DNA of 64,000 nucleotides, from positions 59,066 through 123,065 of the forward strand of contig JAFGEQ010000023.1 of NCBI GenBank assembly GCA_016931515.1, written 5' to 3'. Positions 27,178 through 35,841 of this stretch are shown here, piece by piece. Origin of the DNA: a candidate division CSSED10-310 bacterium (GTDB lineage Bacteria; CSSED10-310). The notes beneath the pieces are model-generated. The model was not told the origin of the DNA. It saw only the letters and a program-made list of their open reading frames with translations, and ran no database searches. Both the position numbers and the translations under genes were made by a program. Position 1 is the stretch's first letter. The number at the start of each line of letters is the position of its first letter.

Positions 27178-28601
27178 GATACTCCATGCACATCAGACGA
27201 TTTTTTCAGATTGTCCTGATTCCGGCAATCGTTATATCCGCGATAGCAGCCTGCGGGCACAAGACACATTTACGGCCTCCCGACCCGCGGCGTCTGGAGA
27301 AAGTTGAAGGGATTAAATCACAAATGACATGCGACCGGATCATTCTGGAGTGGGTTCCGGTCCTATTTGATACGCGTGGCAATCTGCTCGAGCAACCCGT
27401 CTCCTATCTGGTGCTTCGCAAACGGGGAGCTCCGATCAAATGGGAGCCGGAAGCAACTCCGACCCAGATGGAAACACCTTCAACCGAGTCAGCTTCAAAC
27501 ACGGCACCGGGCGGCGAAACGGAGCAGCCAGCAACGGACACGCAACCGCCGGATCCGGATATTCGAACGCCGGTGCCCGACGTGCGGATTCCTACCGCAA
27601 CAGCCGACTCCGAAACTTCGGTACCGGAATCCGCTGCGGAAGACACCCGGACTCAGACTGAGGGATCCAGGGCCGATTCATCCGGCAAGGACCAGTTTCT
27701 TCCTGCCGAGTTTGATTACAGTCTGGTGGGAGTTGTTACCGGACCCAAAATCGATCCCGCGTTGCCGGATGCAACGAAACTGACGGTGTCATGGGAAGAC
27801 ACTGGAGTTCAAGCTGGACCGCCTTACGCCTTGAATGTCACCCGCTTCCGCATCCCTGGTGACTTTCCGCCCACACCCGACGCAGAAGCCGAGGGTCTGC
27901 TGCCCGGCTATAATTATTCCTATACGATTGCAGCCATCGATATGAACGGCGTCACATCCATTCCGTCCGGGCCGGTGGAAATACCCTGGATTCATATACC
28001 GGCTGCGCCGGACAATGTCTCGGCGACGGTTGAACCGGGTCGTGTTCAGATTCAATGGACAGCCCCCCTTGTTGATTGTACGGGACTCCCATTGGAGCAC
28101 CTGGACGGATTCGAGGTCTACCGGGCAGCCGGGGCAGCACCGGAAAAATTCATAAAAATCAAATCGATAAAAGCATCGTCCGTGACGGCGGCCACCGATG
28201 AAACGGCAGCTCCGGACAACATTTTCTTATACAAGGTTTGTGGATGGATCAAACCGGCGATCTCCGGGGAGTTCTGTCCGGCAGTCTCCGTCGACACGAC
28301 CGACCGTTTTCCACCGCCGTCGCCGACACAGTTGTCCGGCGCTGTCCAGCCGTCGGGCGTTTTTCTCAACTGGCGACCGGTGACGGAATCCGGATTGGCC
28401 GGGTACCGGATATACCGAAGACCATCGACGGAGGCGGCGTTCAGTTTGCTGAATACGGAAAACCTGATTCAGACCAATACGTATATTGACAGTTTGCCGG
28501 CTTCCGGAGTGACTTACAGTTACCGGGTTACCGCCGTTGACGGATCAGCGGCAGCTAATGAATCGGAACCCGGAAACATATGGTCGATAACAATACCCTG
28601 A
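27174..28601 (+). CDS. Lipoprotein with fibronectin type III-like domains
   Basis: A 475-residue protein starting at the ATG that overlaps the hslU stop. A lipoprotein signal with lipobox SAIAAC sits at ~residue 27. A proline/threonine/glutamate-rich linker (~100-165) interrupts the first domain. At least two FN3-like domains follow (~255-360, PAAPDNVSATVEPGRVQIQW; ~375-475, PPSPTQLSGAVQPSGVFLNW and YSYRVTAVDGS). It is probably anchored in the envelope and binds proteins or glycans; no specific role can be assigned. It is followed 13 bp later by dapA. Confidence 0.65.
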   Translation: MRYSMHIRRFFQIVLIPAIVISAIAACGHKTHLRPPDPRRLEKVEGIKSQMTCDRIILEWVPVLFDTRGNLLEQPVSYLVLRKRGAPIKWEPEATPTQMETPSTESASNTAPGGETEQPATDTQPPDPDIRTPVPDVRIPTATADSETSVPESAAEDTRTQTEGSRADSSGKDQFLPAEFDYSLVGVVTGPKIDPALPDATKLTVSWEDTGVQAGPPYALNVTRFRIPGDFPPTPDAEAEGLLPGYNYSYTIAAIDMNGVTSIPSGPVEIPWIHIPAAPDNVSATVEPGRVQIQWTAPLVDCTGLPLEHLDGFEVYRAAGAAPEKFIKIKSIKASSVTAATDETAAPDNIFLYKVCGWIKPAISGEFCPAVSVDTTDRFPPPSPTQLSGAVQPSGVFLNWRPVTESGLAGYRIYRRPSTEAAFSLLNTENLIQTNTYIDSLPASGVTYSYRVTAVDGSAAANESEPGNIWSITIP

Positions 28602-28614
28602 TGTGGAGGTATCT

Positions 28615-29505
28615 ATGTTTGAAGGTTCCATTACTGCAATCGTCACACCTTTTCGTTATGGTGAATTGGATGAAACGGCGTTTCGCCGGCTGGTCCGTCA
28701 TCAGTTGAACAATGGGACGAATGGCATCCTGGTTGCCGGCTGCACGGGAGAAGCGGCGACGTTGACGGGGGAGGAAGTAAAGAAGCTGATTATCTGGGCG
28801 GATGAAGAGATACGGCACCATCCCAAACATGCTTTTCTGATTGCCGGGACAGGAACAAACAGCACTCGTCAGACAATCGAGAAAACGCTCGCAGCGCAGG
28901 CACTCGGTGTTGATGGTGTTCTGCTGATCACTCCCTATTACAACAAACCGACGCAAGAAGGCCTGTATGCTCATTACCGGGAGGTTGCGCAGAAATGTGA
29001 TGTTCCCATCATCCTTTACAATGTTCCCGGACGAACCGGGGTTCGTCTGATGCCGGATACTGTCGCCCGTTTGAGCGAACTGGATAATATTGTTGCGATC
29101 AAGGATGCCGGAGGCGATTTGGATGCCGTCAGCCAGTTACTGGTGAAAACGAACCAGATCACTGTTCTGTCGGGGGATGATACATTAACGCTGCCGATGA
29201 TGGCATTGGGCGCTCAGGGCGTTATTTCCACAACGTCGAACGTGGATCCGGACCGCATGTCCAGACTCTGCGAATTCTGGCATGCGAGGAAGCTGGAGGA
29301 TGCTCGGCGGGTTCACATGGAACTGTTCCCATTGTGCAAGGCAATGTTTATCGAAACCAATCCGATGCCGGTTAAAGCGGCTCTGTCAATGATGGGATTG
29401 ATCGAGAACGAACTGCGATTACCGCTGGTTCCGGTTAAACCGGAATCCATCCCGATCATTGAGAGGGCGCTGCGTGAAGCCGGACTGCTGGAGAGACGGT
29501 CATGA
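28615..29505 (+). CDS. dapA: 4-hydroxy-tetrahydrodipicolinate synthase
   Basis: 296 residues from the ATG at 28615, four bases after GGAGGT; an in-frame GTG at 28603 is less likely. A TIM-barrel aldolase of the DapA family: TPFR near the start, NGTNGILVAGCTGEAATLT, YYNKPTQEGLYAHY, YNVPGRTG and the Schiff-base lysine K163 in AIKDAGGD. It condenses pyruvate with aspartate semialdehyde in the diaminopimelate/lysine pathway in the cytosol. It overlaps dapB by 4 bp (ATGA). Confidence 0.95.
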   Translation: MFEGSITAIVTPFRYGELDETAFRRLVRHQLNNGTNGILVAGCTGEAATLTGEEVKKLIIWADEEIRHHPKHAFLIAGTGTNSTRQTIEKTLAAQALGVDGVLLITPYYNKPTQEGLYAHYREVAQKCDVPIILYNVPGRTGVRLMPDTVARLSELDNIVAIKDAGGDLDAVSQLLVKTNQITVLSGDDTLTLPMMALGAQGVISTTSNVDPDRMSRLCEFWHARKLEDARRVHMELFPLCKAMFIETNPMPVKAALSMMGLIENELRLPLVPVKPESIPIIERALREAGLLERRS

Positions 29506-30248
29506 TCCCGGTGGTTGTGTGGGGAGCGGGCGGCCGGATGGGTAAGCGGTTGATCAGACTGGTGCTTCAGGCATCTGATTTGAGACTGATTGGAGCCATT
29601 GAGGCGGAAGGTCATCCCGGTATTTTCCAGGATGCCGGCTATTACCATGGATTGCCTGAAGTCGGTGTCAATTTAACCATGTCCTGCAGCCCGGAACCGT
29701 CATCCGAGCAGGGTATGGTATTGGACTTTTCATTGCCCGGGGGCCTGGAAACTGCTGCGGCATGGGCTCAGAAATATGGATGGGCGCTGGCGTCGGGTAC
29801 AACGGCATTGAATGATCGAGACCGCCTTTCCCTGACTGTTGCCGCTGAGACAGTCCCCGTCATGTACGCTCCAAATTTCAGCATCGGAACGCAACTCCTT
29901 CTGCATTTCGTTGCCAAAGCCGCCGTGTCGTTACCGGAATCGTTCGATGCAACCATTCACGAGACACATCACAGAGCCAAAATGGACAGACCCAGTGGAA
30001 CGGCTCTGGCCTTCGAACAACGGTTGAAAAACAGCCAGACAGACCGGCAGATCGAAATTTCATCACACCGTGCAGCCCAGGTATTCGGTGAACATGTCAT
30101 CCGCTTCATCTCTCCAATGGAGGATATTACTCTGGCTCATCGAGCCCTGGACCGGGATGTATTTGCCGCGGGAGCCATATCGGCGGGGCGCTGGTTACTC
30201 AATAAACAACCCGGATTGTATGCATTTACAGACATGCTGGAGCTGTAA
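29502..30248 (+). CDS. dapB: 4-hydroxy-tetrahydrodipicolinate reductase
   Basis: 248 residues. The N-terminal nucleotide-binding motif is VWGAGGRMGKRLI, and the family active-site motif is ETHHRAKMDRPSGTA with its histidine pair, lysine and SGT. It reduces the DapA product with NAD(P)H to tetrahydrodipicolinate. Length is usual (240-270). It is translationally coupled to dapA upstream (ATGA) and to the S55 protease gene downstream (TAATG). Confidence 0.95.
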   Translation: MIPVVVWGAGGRMGKRLIRLVLQASDLRLIGAIEAEGHPGIFQDAGYYHGLPEVGVNLTMSCSPEPSSEQGMVLDFSLPGGLETAAAWAQKYGWALASGTTALNDRDRLSLTVAAETVPVMYAPNFSIGTQLLLHFVAKAAVSLPESFDATIHETHHRAKMDRPSGTALAFEQRLKNSQTDRQIEISSHRAAQVFGEHVIRFISPMEDITLAHRALDRDVFAAGAISAGRWLLNKQPGLYAFTDMLEL

Positions 30249-32017
30249 TGATTGTTCGAGCAACGACCGGCTTACGTGGTATCTGTGGATTAGTACTGAT
30301 ATGCCTTTGTCTTCCTCCCGTTTCAACCGCTGAAACGCCTTGGATCGATCTGGATGAAATCCGGCCGGGTATGATCTGTCATGGCCTGTCGTATTTCTCA
30401 ACGAATACGCCGGAAAATCTGGAAATAGAGATTCTTGGCATCGTCAATGCGGGAACATCGGAGTCCGCCTTCATTCTCGCCCGGGTCGACAGCCCGTCGA
30501 TCCAACGCGGCGGAATCATGGCCGGCATGAGCGGATCACCGGTCTATTACGGTGAACGCCTTGTCGGTGCGATTTCCCAGGCTTTTGCATTCGCTCGTGA
30601 GCCGATGTGCGGGATCACGCCGATCGCTGCCATGCGAAGGCTGTCGGAACTGGATCGTGCAGAAGGCCGGACGTCGTTTCACGGACCGATGTCGTTCCGG
30701 TCATCCGGTCTGAACACATCCGATCAGCTTCGACCGATCGGTCTCACCCTTCAGACCGCCGGTATCCCGCCTCTGACTGTAACCGGCAACCTGTCCACAC
30801 CCAATCTGCAACTGTCTCCCATCACAGGTCCCTCTATTACCGGGGAAACGGTTATTCCACATGGGAACAATCAGGATATTCTACCCGGAAGTCCGATTGC
30901 GGTTGGATTGGTGACTGGTGATGTATCGATAACGGTTTTCGGGACCGTAACCGATGTTGATGACGAGACAATTTTTGCATTCGGTCATCCGATGTTCGGC
31001 CTGGGTCACTGCCGGCTCCCCTTGCATGCCTCGGACGTCATATCGTTCGTGCCAACCCTGTATATTTCCTTCAAAGTCGCCAACCCCGGACCTCCCATCG
31101 GAACTTTACTGTTCGATTCCGAGGCCGGGATCATGGGTGAATTAGGTCCGATTCCTCCGGTGATACCTGTCGAATTGACGATTGAAGGGCTGACACCGGA
31201 AAAAACCGTCTATCATTTTTCAGTGGCTGATCATGAATACCTGTCAACCAATCTGATTGCACAGGCCGTGTTCGGTCTGCTTCGTAATCTTGGAGGATTA
31301 ACCGGGGATCTGGCCATGCGCGCGGATCTGACGGTTGATCTCGAAAACAACCTGACACTCAGGCAATCCTACGTGAATGGAAATGTGGTGAGTCTGTTTG
31401 ATTCCATAATGGCCGCCATCGATATCATTGATCAAATTCACAGAAATCCTATTGAACCGGTGACATTTCGCCAAATTGGAATCCGCTGTCGCCTGAGTCA
31501 ATCCACTATGCTGTCCACTCTGGATACCATGTCGGTGGCTCGCAAAACCTGCCGGCCCGGGGAGACAATCCGGGTTAATCTCGGGTTCCATGGGGACAGG
31601 ATCACGCCTTTTACTCGAACGATCCAGCTTGAAATTCCCGAATCAATACCTGCAGGACGCTATTCGTTAAAAGCTCTGGATTCTGCCACGCATCGCCTGA
31701 TGATCAATGCCAGGACTCTCCCCCGCCATTACTATGATTCGCTCGAAACCTGGTGGAAAACCCTGAATGAACCGATTGCCGGAAACCAGATCCTCGTCGG
31801 CTTGATAGAGGATGTAAATGATGTTCAGACTCAGAACGCCATATTGCCTGCAGCACCTCCTGTTCTTCAGGGACTCATGACGATGCCGGGAATGGACAAC
31901 CGGGTGGTCCGGTCCTTCCGAATTCTCGCATCCGAAACAGTCACAGTGGATCAGGAAGTAATCGGTGTTCACCAGTTGCCCATTTTTATCAATATCCGAC
32001 CGGAGAATATACAATGA
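30248..32017 (+). CDS. SpoIVB-type (S55) peptidase-domain protein, exported
   Basis: A 589-residue protein with a signal peptide (~1-28). The S55 region shows EIRPGMICHGLSYF (candidate catalytic His45), GGIMAGMSGSPVYY (serine region 95-97), then FAFGHPMFGLG and SFKVANPGPPIGTLLFDSEAGIMGELG, all characteristic of SpoIVB-peptidase-like proteins found outside sporulators. The C-terminal ~230 residues are unassigned. By family it is a serine peptidase acting outside the cytoplasm. It overlaps both dapB (TAATG) and the next gene (ATGA), which suggests a functional pair with the beta-propeller protein. Its substrate is unknown. Confidence 0.75.
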   Translation: MIVRATTGLRGICGLVLICLCLPPVSTAETPWIDLDEIRPGMICHGLSYFSTNTPENLEIEILGIVNAGTSESAFILARVDSPSIQRGGIMAGMSGSPVYYGERLVGAISQAFAFAREPMCGITPIAAMRRLSELDRAEGRTSFHGPMSFRSSGLNTSDQLRPIGLTLQTAGIPPLTVTGNLSTPNLQLSPITGPSITGETVIPHGNNQDILPGSPIAVGLVTGDVSITVFGTVTDVDDETIFAFGHPMFGLGHCRLPLHASDVISFVPTLYISFKVANPGPPIGTLLFDSEAGIMGELGPIPPVIPVELTIEGLTPEKTVYHFSVADHEYLSTNLIAQAVFGLLRNLGGLTGDLAMRADLTVDLENNLTLRQSYVNGNVVSLFDSIMAAIDIIDQIHRNPIEPVTFRQIGIRCRLSQSTMLSTLDTMSVARKTCRPGETIRVNLGFHGDRITPFTRTIQLEIPESIPAGRYSLKALDSATHRLMINARTLPRHYYDSLETWWKTLNEPIAGNQILVGLIEDVNDVQTQNAILPAAPPVLQGLMTMPGMDNRVVRSFRILASETVTVDQEVIGVHQLPIFINIRPENIQ

Positions 32018-34158
32018 AAAGACTCGGCCATGTTATCCAATGGACGCTCTTTCTGAGTCTAACCGCCGGCAATGCCTGCTTCGCCGGATTTCAAATCAGG
32101 GAAATCAGCCGTGCGTCCGATTATACAGGCAGCAAACCGGCTGGTGTCAGTATCGATCCGGATGGCCGAATCCGCCTGGCCGGTTCACTGACTTCGGTCT
32201 GGAAATCCGATGAAGACAGTGCCTGCTGGACAGTAGCCACCTCCCAGGAAACGATTTTTATGTCGACAGCGAATGACGGCAAGATTTATCGATATCTCAA
32301 GGGTCGGACCGACCTTCTATTCGATTCGCCCGAAGTGGGTATCCTGAGCCTTCTGCCTTCGCCGGGCAATTCACTGCTGGCAGGATCGGCTCCGGATGGA
32401 CTTATCTACTCGGTCAGTGAAACCGGCCACACCCATGTGTTCGCTCGAACAGATACCGTTTATGTCTGGGATCTGATACGCCTTCAGGACGGAAACATTC
32501 TCGCCGCAACCGGATTGCCGGCTTCTGTCAAACGCTTTGATCCTTCCGGGAGATTACTGGAAACAATCGACATCAAGGCTGATCATGTCCGCGCAATGGC
32601 TCCCGGTACTGACGGCGGGATCTGGCTTGGTACAGCCAATCCGGCCCGGATCTACTTCCTGAACAATTCCGATCTGCAACTGGTACATGAAGCCGCGGCG
32701 GCTGAAATCAGCACGATGGCAGCCGATTCAACAGGGCTCTGGTTTGCAACGGTCGCCTCCCCCGCCATCAATTATTCGGACTCGGAGCGGCCGGACAAAC
32801 TGAATCCCCGTAAACCTGATACATCCCAACCTGCTGAGCAGAACTCCGTGTGGCGTATCGATGAAACCCGTACGGTGTGCGAATACTGGACAACGGCATG
32901 GGTCCCGATTTTTGATATGACCATCATGGACAACAAGCCTTATATCGTTTGCGGCGGAGAAGGCTTTTTGATCCGGATTGACGGAATCGGCCGGGGGGCC
33001 ATCATGGCAGTACGTCGCCAGGAGCCTCTTACCTGTCTGTCCACTGATTCACGGGGCGTGATATGGGCCGGAGCCGCCACAACGGCGGAGCTATATCAAT
33101 ATGATACAACTCCCGAGTCATCAGGCACACTGGATTCCATGGTCATTGATGCCGGTGCAAGCGCTGCCTGGGGTCGAATTCGGCTCGAGGGAGATGCCGT
33201 CTCGGCTGAATCCGTTCAGATGGAAACCCGTACGGGCAATTCCCCTGAGCCCGATTCGGAATGGTCCGAATGGGCAGTGACCGGAAAACAGCTTGCGGTA
33301 ACCAGCCCGCCGGGTCGATATCTGCAGTGGCGCATGACTCTCACACAATCCGGGAATCGGCAACCGGTCATTGATGCTGTCATTATCTCCATGAAAACAG
33401 GCAACCGGCCGCCGTTTATAAAAAACGTTCAGGTCTACCCGGTGGTTAAAGGAGAAATCGTCGAGCAACCCGGACGCGGCCGGATGTTTCAGCAGACGAT
33501 GCCGGACGGCCTGCGCGTTGAATATTTTCTTCCCAATTCCGTTGCCAACGGCCTGTCGAAGGGAATGTGGATGCAATTGCGGGGAATGCGAACGATCATA
33601 TGGGATGCTGGAGATCCTGATAATGATCTGCTCGAATACATGGTTGAGATAGCCGTTCGCGACCGGGAGTCGGATTGGTTCCTGTTGGAGAACAACGTAA
33701 CGCAGCCAATGCTTTCTTTTGATTCAACAGCCTTCAGTGATGGATTTTACCGCATCCGGATACAGGCATCGGACAAGCCGTCGAATCCGTATGGTGAATA
33801 TCTGACTGCCGAATGCCTCAGTAATGTGTTCGATATCGACAATTCCCCACCGATCTTCGAGGATCTCAGCGTAGCCGAGAAATCCGGACGGACAGGTGAG
33901 GCATGGAATATCCGGATAACGGGTAATGCAAGTGATAACGGCTCACGGATCAACCGGTTGGAGTATTCCATTGACAGTCATGAATGGGTTGTTTTTTCAC
34001 CCTGTGACGGCATGCCCGACCAGTCGCTCGAACCGTTCGATCTTCATCTGAAGGGTTCTGCATCACAACCGTGTCCGTCACAGGTTTTCTTACGGGTAAC
34101 CGATTCGCAAGAGAATGTAACGATAACAAATATCTCACTATCTGAAATATCGAAATAA
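32014..34158 (+). CDS. Exported beta-propeller protein of unknown function
   Basis: A 714-residue protein with a signal peptide (~8-24). Residues ~40-370 contain repeated short blades (TANDGKIYRYL, GSAPDGLIYSV, GTANPARIYFL, AGAATTAELYQY) of a propeller like those in NHL or two-component-regulator families. Residues ~385-470 look like a jelly-roll or discoidin-like module, and ~470-714 contains Ig/cadherin-like strands (WDAGDPDNDLLEYMVEI, FRIRIQASDKPSN-type). It is coupled by ATGA to the S55 protease gene. It may be a surface or periplasmic binding partner; no enzyme motif is visible. Confidence 0.6.
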   Translation: MKRLGHVIQWTLFLSLTAGNACFAGFQIREISRASDYTGSKPAGVSIDPDGRIRLAGSLTSVWKSDEDSACWTVATSQETIFMSTANDGKIYRYLKGRTDLLFDSPEVGILSLLPSPGNSLLAGSAPDGLIYSVSETGHTHVFARTDTVYVWDLIRLQDGNILAATGLPASVKRFDPSGRLLETIDIKADHVRAMAPGTDGGIWLGTANPARIYFLNNSDLQLVHEAAAAEISTMAADSTGLWFATVASPAINYSDSERPDKLNPRKPDTSQPAEQNSVWRIDETRTVCEYWTTAWVPIFDMTIMDNKPYIVCGGEGFLIRIDGIGRGAIMAVRRQEPLTCLSTDSRGVIWAGAATTAELYQYDTTPESSGTLDSMVIDAGASAAWGRIRLEGDAVSAESVQMETRTGNSPEPDSEWSEWAVTGKQLAVTSPPGRYLQWRMTLTQSGNRQPVIDAVIISMKTGNRPPFIKNVQVYPVVKGEIVEQPGRGRMFQQTMPDGLRVEYFLPNSVANGLSKGMWMQLRGMRTIIWDAGDPDNDLLEYMVEIAVRDRESDWFLLENNVTQPMLSFDSTAFSDGFYRIRIQASDKPSNPYGEYLTAECLSNVFDIDNSPPIFEDLSVAEKSGRTGEAWNIRITGNASDNGSRINRLEYSIDSHEWVVFSPCDGMPDQSLEPFDLHLKGSASQPCPSQVFLRVTDSQENVTITNISLSEISK

Positions 34159-34176
34159 GAGAGGAGAATTCAGGTT

Positions 34177-34869
34177 ATGACGTATCGTTTCTGTTTGATT
34201 GGTTGTTTATTATTATCGCTGTGTATTTCGATCGTTTCTGCTGACGCGTCCTTTGACACTCGAACGGCACGCCCCGGTATGACGGAACCAAGCCTGAGCC
34301 GGACATTTATGACGAAAGATGCCTTTCGTCTGGAGCCGGATGGCAACGTGGTTCAGATCATCCATTTCGTCAAGCGTGAACTCATTGAACTGAACATGAA
34401 GGAAAAATCTTACACTGTGACCCGGTTTGATGATATTGTCCCACAAACTGAAGCAGGCGGAAAAACGAGCCAGGCGGAGAATACTATAAATAGAATGATC
34501 GCTTCCATGGAAGTGACAGCGACAGACGAAACCCAGGTGATCAACGGTTACAAGTGCACCAAGCTGAGAGTCGTTATCATGAAAGGAACGCCGGCTGATT
34601 ACTGGGTGACAAAGGATGTACCAGAATATGGAATACTGTTGGCACCATTGGAAGCGAACCGGGAAATTTTTTCGCATCACAACGTCCTGAAGAGTGCCCT
34701 GGAGATCTACGATGTATATAAGAAACTGGATGGTTTTACTGTAAAATCAATCAGTCGATTGATGAACCTGGAATTGATTACCGAATCCGTAAATATATCC
34801 GTCGAGCCGATTGATCCCAGGTTGTTTCAACCACCTGAGGATTTTAAAAATATCGAAACAAAAAAATAA
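34177..34869 (+). CDS. Exported DUF4412-like protein (paralogue 1)
   Basis: 230 residues with a signal peptide (cleavage near SADA-S). The core resembles DUF4412-type periplasmic proteins: FMTKDAFRLEPDGNVVQIIHF, YTVTRFDDIV, INGYKCTKLRV, DYWVTKDVPEYG and LFQPPEDFKNIE. It is a clear homologue of the next gene, sharing the order of these motifs and the final PP-x-DF motif. It has an AGAGGAG site and follows the propeller gene by 18 bp. The function is unknown; the family is thought to be secreted and beta-rich. Confidence 0.65.
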   Translation: MTYRFCLIGCLLLSLCISIVSADASFDTRTARPGMTEPSLSRTFMTKDAFRLEPDGNVVQIIHFVKRELIELNMKEKSYTVTRFDDIVPQTEAGGKTSQAENTINRMIASMEVTATDETQVINGYKCTKLRVVIMKGTPADYWVTKDVPEYGILLAPLEANREIFSHHNVLKSALEIYDVYKKLDGFTVKSISRLMNLELITESVNISVEPIDPRLFQPPEDFKNIETKK

Positions 34870-34994
34870 CCGGCAAACCCGACGATCATACGCCATTGGA
34901 TTTTTTCGGATTGAGTGATATGGTGAGCAACCTGTAACAAGTTCTACCAACGATATTCGTTGACGAATGATAACCTGCTGAGGAGGAATGGAAA

Positions 34995-35696
34995 ATGAAA
35001 CTGTTTCAAAGATTGGTGATGGTATGTGTTCTCACTGCGATGCTTGTGCCGGTGGCACTTGCTGATCTGTATTATGAATCCAAGATCACCGGGCAACCCG
35101 GACGGACAGAACCGGCGACATCAAAAACTTATATGGCCGAAAACGGTATGCGAATGGAAAATCCGGAAGGCACTACCACAATTATCAATTACAAGGAAGA
35201 AGCTTTTTACGAAGTTAACGCAAAAAATAACACCTACACGATGACCAAGTTCGATGATTTTATGAAGGCGGAAGGCGCTGATGATGAAAAGGTTGCTGCC
35301 CAGATGGATAAAATGATGGAGCAGATGATGGCATCGATGAAAGTGACCCAGACCGATGAAAAGGCTGAGATCAACGGCTATAAATGCTCAAAAGTATTGG
35401 TTGATATGATGGGAACAACCTCTGAATACTGGGTGACGAAGGATGTGAAGGATTACGCAGCATTGATGGGAAAATGGGAAAAATACAAAGATGTTTTTGC
35501 CAAAAACCGCTTTCTGAAAAACATGAGTTCCGGGTTCGATATGCAGAAGAAAATCGATGGTTTCCCGATCAAGACCATCACCAAAATGATGGGCATGGAA
35601 ATTGTATCCGAAGTCGTGAAAGTTGAAACGAAAAGCCTTGATTCATCCGTTTTTCTGCCACCGAAAGATTTTACAAAAGTTGACGAAATGAAATAA
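34995..35696 (+). CDS. Exported DUF4412-like protein (paralogue 2)
   Basis: 233 residues with a signal peptide (MKLFQRLVMVCVLTAMLVPVA, cleavage near ALA-D). Same layout as the preceding gene: SKTYMAENGMRMENPEG, YTMTKFDDFM, INGYKCSKVLV, EYWVTKDVKDYA and VFLPPKDFTKV. It carries a methionine-rich helix (KMMEQMMASM, ~100-110) that paralogue 1 has in a reduced form. A TGAGGAGG site precedes the ATG, and a 125-bp gap separates the two paralogues, so it may have its own promoter. It ends 19 bp before a terminator hairpin. Confidence 0.65.
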   Translation: MKLFQRLVMVCVLTAMLVPVALADLYYESKITGQPGRTEPATSKTYMAENGMRMENPEGTTTIINYKEEAFYEVNAKNNTYTMTKFDDFMKAEGADDEKVAAQMDKMMEQMMASMKVTQTDEKAEINGYKCSKVLVDMMGTTSEYWVTKDVKDYAALMGKWEKYKDVFAKNRFLKNMSSGFDMQKKIDGFPIKTITKMMGMEIVSEVVKVETKSLDSSVFLPPKDFTKVDEMK

Positions 35697-35715
35697 TCCT
35701 GATTGCGTCATAGAC

Positions 35716-35746
35716 ATCCCCCGTGTATCAATACCGGGGGATTTTT
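35716..35746 (+). terminator. Rho-independent terminator after DUF4412-like paralogue 2
   Basis: ATCCCCCG and CGGGGGAT form a perfect 8-bp stem around an 11-base loop, followed by TTTTT. It ends the long plus-strand run. The next gene, pruA, faces it from the right. Confidence 0.85.
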
Positions 35747-35841
35747 ATGATTATCGTTCCGAATAACCACGTGGCGAAAGATTTTTCGCCACATTCGACC
35801 ATCGGGGTTTGTCATGCCGGGTGATCGGGTGACGAGCGTCC

